The translations under genes were made by a program, and so were the position numbers. From assembly GCF_014384745.1 (NCBI RefSeq), contig NZ_JACRSO010000006.1, forward strand, positions 1 to 64,000: a stretch of DNA of 64,000 nt. The letters run 5' to 3'. Within the stretch, counting starts at the first letter, position 1; each line of letters opens with the position of its first letter. The DNA comes from Luoshenia tenuis. GTDB lineage: Bacteria > Bacillota > Clostridia > Christensenellales > GCA-900066905. Under the pieces are notes generated by a model, which made no database searches, was not told the DNA's origin, and saw only the letters and a list, made by a program, of their open reading frames with translations. Positions 58,504-64,000 of the stretch are shown here, in pieces.

Positions 58504-59862
58504 ATGTTAAAAGCACAGGGCAAGGATTTTGTAGATCATGGACAGAAGATCGTTCTAACGGGCTTCAACTTTTGCGGCTGGATGCAGATGGAAAACTTTC
58601 AGATCGGCTTTCCGGGCGTTGAACAGCAGTTTAGAGGCTATCTGGCCCAATATGCGGGCCGCGATAAGGCCGAGCATTTTTTTGACCGGTTTTTGACCCA
58701 ATATGTACAGGAGGCGGATATCGCCTTTATCAAGGCCATGGGCTGCAACCATGTTCGCCTGAACATCAACTACCGCCATTTTGAATCGGACCAGGCGCCC
58801 ATGCAGTTCAAGGCGGAGGGGTTCCGGCATCTGGACCGGGTGCTGGAGCTGCTGGCGAAATACGGCATGTACGGCATATTGGAGATCCACGGCGCGCAGG
58901 GCTACCAGAACCCCGACTGGCACAGCGATAACGCCACCAATAAAGTTGGACTGTTTCAAAACCAGTTCTATCAGCAGCGGCTGATCGCCCTGTGGCGCTT
59001 TATCGCCGAGCATTATAAGGATAACGCGGCGGTGGGTGGCTATGAAATCATGAACGAGCCCTGGGCCGAAGCGGATGAGATTGACACGCTGGTAGATATC
59101 TGCAAGCAGGCGACGGCGGCTATCCGCCAGGTGGATAAGGAGCACATCGTTTTCATTGAGGCGAACTTATTCGGCAAGACTTATGAAGGCTTCCCAGAGC
59201 CTTGGGACGACAATATGGCCTGCTCGGTACACCAGTATCCATATCCGTCGCTAAATATGTTCTGCTATCCGGCGCTGAATGAGGGGGGCAGCGTATTCTA
59301 TAATAAGGACTATATTGCCTACGAGATGGATATCCGCGATGGATACGGAAAAAAGTACAACCTGCCGGTATGGATGAGCGAGTTTGGCATCGTACATAAC
59401 GATGATTTCCGTGAGGATAAGCTGCGCCTGCTGGAGGACCAGCTGGCGGTGATGGATGAGCGAGGGCACAGCTGGGCGCTGTGCTGCTATAAGGACGTTG
59501 GGAACATGGGCGTGGTGCGGCTGGATCCGAACAGCGCCTGGATGCAGTTCGTGAAGGAAAGCAATGCCTTGAAGCTGAAATACCATACGGATTTTGATCC
59601 CCTCGCCAGCGGAAGCTGGGAGATGATGGATGTGGTCAAACATCTGTTCCGCGCGGACTTTACCCCGGGCAGCGGCGAGGTCGAGGCGCGGCTGCACCGG
59701 CACCTGGCGGTGTTTTTCGGAGAGGAGCTGTGCATGCGGCTATGCAAGCGCCTGGCGCAGCTGAGCCTAGACGAGCTGGATACCCTGATGGACAGCTTCA
59801 AGTTTGAAAACTGCCTGGTCCGTGAGGATTGGAAAGCAATTCTGACCGCGCATACAAAATAG
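58504..59862 (+). CDS. Glycoside hydrolase family 5 (cellulase-like), intracellular
   Basis: A 452-residue GH5 TIM-barrel enzyme. E185 in IMNEPW is the acid/base and E293 in WMSEFG the nucleophile; R85, H129 and H243 match conserved active-site positions. No signal peptide or membrane anchor is present, so it should act on imported oligosaccharides or glycosides in the cytoplasm. The specificity (beta-glucoside, mannoside or other) is not evident. GGGGGAGG precedes the ATG. It is divergent from the cluster 2 operon and followed by a terminator. Confidence 0.85.
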   Translation: MLKAQGKDFVDHGQKIVLTGFNFCGWMQMENFQIGFPGVEQQFRGYLAQYAGRDKAEHFFDRFLTQYVQEADIAFIKAMGCNHVRLNINYRHFESDQAPMQFKAEGFRHLDRVLELLAKYGMYGILEIHGAQGYQNPDWHSDNATNKVGLFQNQFYQQRLIALWRFIAEHYKDNAAVGGYEIMNEPWAEADEIDTLVDICKQATAAIRQVDKEHIVFIEANLFGKTYEGFPEPWDDNMACSVHQYPYPSLNMFCYPALNEGGSVFYNKDYIAYEMDIRDGYGKKYNLPVWMSEFGIVHNDDFREDKLRLLEDQLAVMDERGHSWALCCYKDVGNMGVVRLDPNSAWMQFVKESNALKLKYHTDFDPLASGSWEMMDVVKHLFRADFTPGSGEVEARLHRHLAVFFGEELCMRLCKRLAQLSLDELDTLMDSFKFENCLVREDWKAILTAHTK

Positions 59863-59870
59863 CGGAATGT

Positions 59871-59921
59871 AGACCCGCCCAAGTGCTACCGGATAACGGC
59901 GGACCGGGCGGGTCTTTTTTT
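59871..59921 (+). terminator. Terminator after the GH5 gene
   Basis: AGACCCGCCC and GGGCGGGTCT arms around a branched loop, followed by TTTTTT. Confidence 0.85.
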
Positions 59922-59954
59922 GCTTTCATGATGGTAATTGTCGTTTAAAAACTA

Positions 59955-59985
59955 TTGACATAAACCCCGCTCTATGCCTTATAAT
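59955..59985 (+). promoter_or_regulatory. Promoter of the DMT-family transporter gene
   Basis: TTGACA (59955-59960) and TATAAT (59980-59985), both consensus, with a slightly long 19-bp spacer. Confidence 0.65.
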
Positions 59986-60062
59986 GGGCGTTAGGCGCGC
60001 TATGGATAAACGGCTGATAAACGCGCACTCTCCAGGCAAATGGGAGGAGGTAGACCCTTTCA

Positions 60063-60959
60063 ATGGCGCTACACTATCTATGGCTGTTTATCGCCGTCAT
60101 CTGCTTTAGCGTACAGCTTACGGCAGTTAAAGAGTATAACCATCGTTTCAGCAAGGGCAAGGCGACGCTTTTTCAGTTTCAGGCGCTCCATCTTTATGTC
60201 GCCAGCGGCCTGACGCTGATCGTCTGCCTGGCGGGCGGCGGCTTTGGGCCGCTGCTGCCGGCAACGCTGTGGTACGGGCTGCTTTTTGGCGCGGTATTTA
60301 TCTGGTTTTTCTTCTTTTATACGATGGCGATCGACACAGGCCCCATGTCCTTTACCACGCTGTGCAATTCATCCGCCAATATCTTTCCGGTGCTGATCGG
60401 GCTGCTGTTTTGGGGGGAGACCTTAAGCCCGCTGCAATACTGCGGCATCGCCCTGGTGCTGGTCATGTTTTACCTGGGCAGCGGCATCGGGACCAATACG
60501 GGGGAGAACCGCAAAGCCAGCGGCAGGTGGCTGATTTATGTGGCGCTGATGATGGCCTGCAGCGGAACGCTGATGACCCTGACCAAGCTGCATCCCATGC
60601 TGACCGGCGGATTGCAGGTGCCGGAATTTTATACCATCGGCCTGGGTACAGCTGCGACGATTGCCCTGATTTTATCGCTCATCTTCCACAAGGGAAAAGG
60701 GGAAGCGGTCAATCGTCTGGGCCCGCGCCTGGTGGGGACCTGTGCCATCGCAGGGGTGGGGACCTGTGCGGGCAACCAGCTCATGGGCCTGGTCGCCTCG
60801 CAGGGGGTCAACGCGTCGATCATGTTTCCCTTTGTCAACGGGGCGCAGGTGGTATTCATTACCCTGATCTCGACGCTGGTCTACCGCGAGCGGCTGACGC
60901 GCAGGACCCTGATCGCCCTGGGGATCGGCATCGTAGCGCTGGTACTGATCTCGGTTTAG
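60063..60959 (+). CDS. DMT superfamily (EamA-like) transporter
   Basis: A 298-residue protein with ten predicted membrane spans in two halves. The second half ends GAQVVFITLISTLVYRERLTRRTLIALGIG, the EamA pattern, and the first has WGETLSPLQYCGIALVLV. The family carries metabolites, sugars or amino acids. Position between GH5 and GH1 glycosidases hints at a carbohydrate role, but it has its own promoter and terminator. GGGAGGAGG gives a strong start. Confidence 0.82.
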   Translation: MALHYLWLFIAVICFSVQLTAVKEYNHRFSKGKATLFQFQALHLYVASGLTLIVCLAGGGFGPLLPATLWYGLLFGAVFIWFFFFYTMAIDTGPMSFTTLCNSSANIFPVLIGLLFWGETLSPLQYCGIALVLVMFYLGSGIGTNTGENRKASGRWLIYVALMMACSGTLMTLTKLHPMLTGGLQVPEFYTIGLGTAATIALILSLIFHKGKGEAVNRLGPRLVGTCAIAGVGTCAGNQLMGLVASQGVNASIMFPFVNGAQVVFITLISTLVYRERLTRRTLIALGIGIVALVLISV

Positions 60960-60977
60960 CCCGATCAATAGAGAAAT

Positions 60978-61009
60978 TAAAAAAGCTGGGGACAAGCCCC
61001 AGCTTTTTT
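60978..61009. terminator. Bidirectional terminator
   Basis: AAAAGCTGGGG-ACAAG-CCCCAGCTTTT, flanked by A- and T-runs, for the transporter (+) and the GH1 gene (-). Confidence 0.93.
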
Positions 61010-61023
61010 GTATCCGCTCTCTA

Positions 61024-62382
61024 CTATAAGGAGGCGCCGTTTTCTTCGATGATCTTTTTATACCAGTAGCCAGAATCCTTGATGATGCGCTGCTGAGTGC
61101 GGTAATCCACATAGACCATGCCAAAGCGCTCAGCATAGCCGCTGTGCCATTCAAAATTATCCAGCAAAGACCAGTGGAAGTAACCCTTTACCGGCACACC
61201 ATCTTGCACCGCGCGCTTTAAGGCCCCCAGGTAACGCGCTAAAAAGTCGATCCTGTTGGGGTCGTGCACCTGCCCATCCAGCGAGACCACGTCGTGGCAG
61301 GAGAGGCCGTTTTCGGTGATGTACAGGGGCAGCGAATACCGCTCGCACAGGAATTTGGGGCCCCAATAAAGCGCTTCCGGGGTAATGGGCCAATCCAGCG
61401 CCGTTTTAGGGAAGCCCGCGTAGCGCGGAACGAATTGGGGTTTGCCGTCCTCGCCCATGCGCACTTCCGAGCCATTATAAATATTCTGCCCGAAGAAGTC
61501 CAGTTTCTGGTGGATCAGCGCCATGTCCTCCGGGGTGATCTGCGGCAGATAGGGATGATATTTGCGCAGGCCCTCCTCGGGATAATGGCCCAGAATCACC
61601 GGATCGCTCCACCAGGGCACGTTCCAAGTCCATTCTTCTACATCAGGCAAGGCAAAACACGCCTGGCGCGCCGCCTCAATATCTGCAGCGCTCTCACTGG
61701 CAGGATAGTGCAGGGAGGCGGTGGGCGCGTAGCCGATTTTGACCTCGCCACGGGCTTTGTCCCGCAGGGCGCGCACGGCCATGCCATGGGCCTTTAAGAC
61801 GTTATGAGCCATGGCAAAGGTATCCCAGGGGGACATTTTCAGCCCCGGGGCATGGATGCCGTTGGCGCAGCCGTGACCAACAAAGACCTGCGGCTCGTTA
61901 AAGGTGAAATAATACCGCACCCGGTCGGAAAAATGCGCTGCGATAACGCCGGCGTATTCGCCAAACCATTTGGGGCTTTGCGGGTTCATCCAGCCGCCCT
62001 GCTGGTGCAGCGCCAGGGGCAGCTCCCAGTGATAAAGGGTCAGGTAGGGTTCGATACCGTTTTCCAACAGGCAATCGATCAGCTCGTTGTAAAACCGCAG
62101 CCCGTCGGCGCTGACTTTGCCCGTCCCCTGCGGGATCAAACGGGCCCAATTGATGGAAAACCGATAGGCCTTGATGCCCATTTCTTTCATCAGCGCCACA
62201 TCCTGGCGGAAGAGATGGTAGTGGTCGCAGGCGACCTCGCCGGTGTGCCCGCCAAAGACCCGGCCGGGCTGTTTGCAAAAGATATCCCAGATATTTAAGC
62301 CTTTATCGGCCTGGTAGGCCGCGCCCTCGATCTGATACGACGAGGTGGCCGCGCCCCAGACAAAATCATTTTGAAAACCCAT
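61024..62382 (-). CDS. Glycoside hydrolase family 1 beta-glucosidase
   Basis: A 452-residue GH1 enzyme that hydrolyses beta-glucosides or beta-galactosides, without phospho-specific features being obvious. E163 in TFNEP is the acid/base and E357 in YITENG the nucleophile. The GH1 N-terminal signature FVWGAATSSYQIEGA is present. The ATG at 62382 is preferred to one at 62388, because GGAGG is 6 bases before it but directly abuts the other. It is cytoplasmic. Confidence 0.93.
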   Translation of the reverse strand: MGFQNDFVWGAATSSYQIEGAAYQADKGLNIWDIFCKQPGRVFGGHTGEVACDHYHLFRQDVALMKEMGIKAYRFSINWARLIPQGTGKVSADGLRFYNELIDCLLENGIEPYLTLYHWELPLALHQQGGWMNPQSPKWFGEYAGVIAAHFSDRVRYYFTFNEPQVFVGHGCANGIHAPGLKMSPWDTFAMAHNVLKAHGMAVRALRDKARGEVKIGYAPTASLHYPASESAADIEAARQACFALPDVEEWTWNVPWWSDPVILGHYPEEGLRKYHPYLPQITPEDMALIHQKLDFFGQNIYNGSEVRMGEDGKPQFVPRYAGFPKTALDWPITPEALYWGPKFLCERYSLPLYITENGLSCHDVVSLDGQVHDPNRIDFLARYLGALKRAVQDGVPVKGYFHWSLLDNFEWHSGYAERFGMVYVDYRTQQRIIKDSGYWYKKIIEENGASL

Positions 62383-62428
62383 ATGCATCCTCCTTATACC
62401 GTTATTCTGCCCAGTTCAGTATAGATTT

Positions 62429-62458
62429 ATTATATAACAACGATTTGCCACTTTACAA
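62429..62458 (-). promoter_or_regulatory. Promoter of the GH1 gene
   Basis: On the minus strand TTGTAA (62458-62453) and TATAAT (62434-62429) with an 18-bp spacer. Confidence 0.65.
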
Positions 62459-62480
62459 TAAATAGCGGGGCGCAAAGGGG

Positions 62481-62510
62481 TGTACAGTGTGTTTAGTAAG
62501 GTGGTATACT
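62481..62510 (+). promoter_or_regulatory. Possible promoter of the alpha/beta hydrolase gene
   Basis: TGTACA (62481-62486) and TATACT (62505-62510) with an 18-bp spacer, about 20 bases before the start codon. Confidence 0.45.
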
Positions 62511-62530
62511 GGAAACAGTAAGAAGGAGGG

Positions 62531-63397
62531 ATGAACGTGATCTACAATTTGAAGCCGGAGGTCAAACGTCCGGCACTGTTGACGACGACCGAAATCACCT
62601 ATGCCTATGCGCCGACTTACGGCGGCATCACCTGCCAGCCGCTTAAGATGAGCATTGTGCGCCCGGCCAGTTCCGCCGGGGAAAGGCTGCCGGTATTGCT
62701 ATGGGTTCAGGGCGGCGCCTGGAAGGAGAGCGACCGTAATTTAAGGCTGGCAGAGTTGGGTGCCTTTGCGTACCGGGGGTATCTGGTAGCCAGTATCGAG
62801 TACCGCGTCAGCAGTCTGGCCACCTTTCCGGCGCAAATTCAAGATGTGAAGGCGGCTATCCGCTTTTTGCGCGCCCATGCGGACGCCTTTGGGATCGATG
62901 GGGAACGTATCGGCCTGAAAGGGGATTCGGCCGGCGGCCACCTGGTAGCGCTGGCCGGTACCAGCGGGGATGAGCCCGCGTTTAAAACCGGGCAGTGGGC
63001 GGATCAATCCGACCGGGTGCAGGCTGTTGTAGACCTTTACGGCCCTTCTGACCTGCCGCAGATGGGCGAGGTGCCCGGCTTTGAGGATCATCACGATCCG
63101 GCCTCGCCGGAATCGCTGGTACTGGGCGGGCCGGTACGGGAAATGGCGGGCGCCGCACGCATCGCAAACCCCATCACCTATATTTCAGAGGATACGCCGC
63201 CCTTTATGATCCTGCACGGCACGGCAGACCCGGTGGTGCCCATCAGCCAGAGCGAGTTGCTTTACGACGCGCTGGTGGCCAAGGGTGTGGAGGCGGATTT
63301 TTACCGCATTGAGGGCGCGGGGCACGCCACAGTAGAGTTTAACCAACAGGAAATATTTGATTTGATCGGGGAGTTCTTGGATAAACACTTAAAGTAG
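62531..63397 (+). CDS. Alpha/beta hydrolase (esterase/lipase, BD-FAE type)
   Basis: A 288-residue cytoplasmic hydrolase. The catalytic triad is S133 (GDSAGGH), D233 (HGTADPVVP) and H265 (GAGHA). The usual oxyanion HGGG/HGGxW is WVQGGAW here (residues 58-64), a mild variation. The family includes bifunctional xylan/feruloyl esterases and carbohydrate esterases; next to GH1 and GH5 genes it could remove acyl groups from plant glycosides. AAGGAGGG lies just before the ATG. Confidence 0.85.
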   Translation: MNVIYNLKPEVKRPALLTTTEITYAYAPTYGGITCQPLKMSIVRPASSAGERLPVLLWVQGGAWKESDRNLRLAELGAFAYRGYLVASIEYRVSSLATFPAQIQDVKAAIRFLRAHADAFGIDGERIGLKGDSAGGHLVALAGTSGDEPAFKTGQWADQSDRVQAVVDLYGPSDLPQMGEVPGFEDHHDPASPESLVLGGPVREMAGAARIANPITYISEDTPPFMILHGTADPVVPISQSELLYDALVAKGVEADFYRIEGAGHATVEFNQQEIFDLIGEFLDKHLK

Positions 63398-63413
63398 AGC
63401 GACTGCTCCAATA

Positions 63414-63446
63414 AAAAGTGCCGGCGCAAACGCGCCGGCACTTTTA
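63414..63446. terminator. Bidirectional terminator
   Basis: AAAAGTGCCGGCGC-AAAC-GCGCCGGCACTTTT, a perfect 14-bp stem between convergent genes. Confidence 0.93.
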
Positions 63447-63463
63447 GCTGTTTGGGTGCGACC

Positions 63464-64000
63464 TTATTTTTCCTCGGGCGCTTGTTTAAATTTGACGTTG
63501 TCCATCCACAACGCCAGCAGAAATCCTGCCGCAAAGACGGCGGCGCCAAGCGCTAAATCCAGGACGTTGGTAAAGGAAGAAGGCAAAATCATCAGCACCG
63601 AGGAGAGTACAAACCCCAGGATGACCCGTGAAAGTCCTGTGTAATGGTGCTTTAGCAGCTGATCTACCCCCCTTGAGGCAAGGACGATGGTGGCCGCAAA
63701 ACCGATGACCAGAGGAATGAGTACGCTAAAGTCCAGATTGCCGATTCCCTCCGCCATGGGCTGGTATAATCCCATAAAAAGGAGGATGGAAGAAGAACTT
63801 AACCCCGGGATCACCATGCTCAGCCCCCAGACCGCCCCGCAAAACAGGAACCAGGCCCAGTTAGGCGTTATGGCGTTGCCTTGCATGCCGGTATCGAGCA
63901 GTCGAAAAAAGAGAAAGGAAGCGATCAGGGTGATGGTGAATCCTGTCCACCCCTTATCCGGCCCGCTGGCGACGGATTTTTTGATGAGGCCGGGCACCGT
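63464..64000 (-). CDS. DUF368 family membrane protein (partial, 5' end outside window)
   Basis: The visible 178 or more residues are an integral membrane protein with five or six spans. FCGAVWGLSMVIPGLSSSSILLFMG is the DUF368 signature; the recently described role of DUF368 proteins is polyprenyl-phosphate translocation, stated here from family knowledge only. The frame runs open to the window edge, and the family is usually about 270-300 residues, so about a third is missing. The stop lies at 63464. Confidence 0.85.
   Translation of the reverse strand, partial: TVPGLIKKSVASGPDKGWTGFTITLIASFLFFRLLDTGMQGNAITPNWAWFLFCGAVWGLSMVIPGLSSSSILLFMGLYQPMAEGIGNLDFSVLIPLVIGFAATIVLASRGVDQLLKHHYTGLSRVILGFVLSSVLMILPSSFTNVLDLALGAAVFAAGFLLALWMDNVKFKQAPEEK

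Overview
The window is a gene-dense stretch of a bacterial chromosome, almost certainly from an anaerobic Firmicute of class Clostridia. The base composition looks moderately GC-rich. Supporting signs are strong AGGAGG ribosome binding sites, frequent TTG/GTG starts, vegetative TTGACA/TATAAT promoters, the tuf-rpmG-secE-nusG-rplKAJL order, a CtsR-type box before clpB, YesM/YesN-type two-component genes and an RNase P RNA next to a C4 zinc-ribbon gene. A relative of Christensenellales is plausible, but that is inference. No tRNA, rRNA, insertion sequence, prophage or CRISPR array was seen.

Positions 1-25243 are mostly housekeeping. They hold the 3' end of tuf, rpmG, secE, nusG and the L11-L1 and L10-L7/L12 units with their leader RNAs. 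A replication/transcription block follows (dNTPase, dnaG, rpoD) in the place where rpoBC usually sits. An AT-rich membrane protein gene interrupts the run before trmK, a Nif3-like gene, a zinc-ribbon gene and rnpB. Next come clpB, a YgiQ-type radical SAM gene, and the proteostasis set tig-clpP-clpX-lon-engB.

Positions 25284-35037 are a carbohydrate region. A YesM-like histidine kinase and YesN-like AraC response regulator precede a five-step gene set: class II aldolase, PfkB kinase, L-fucose/L-arabinose-type isomerase, DUF4867 protein and a two-subunit transketolase. The substrate cannot be named from sequence. A second, paralogous aldolase-kinase pair lies at 56322-58138 on the minus strand, with an MFS transporter and a RidA-like gene.

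Positions 35092-53954 are mixed: nucleoside phosphorylase, secreted VanX-like dipeptidase, GlpP-type antiterminator, MATE exporter with a structured leader, lipoproteins, a FucA-like aldolase, nicotinate phosphoribosyltransferase, polA-coaE-lytic transglycosylase-solute-binding protein (overlapping genes), a 36-cysteine protein, a UgtP/MGDG-synthase-like glycosyltransferase with a CrtO-like partner, and a second orphan solute-binding protein. Positions 58504-64000 carry GH5 and GH1 glycosidases, a DMT-family transporter, an alpha/beta hydrolase and a partial DUF368 membrane protein, consistent with plant glycoside or oligosaccharide use.
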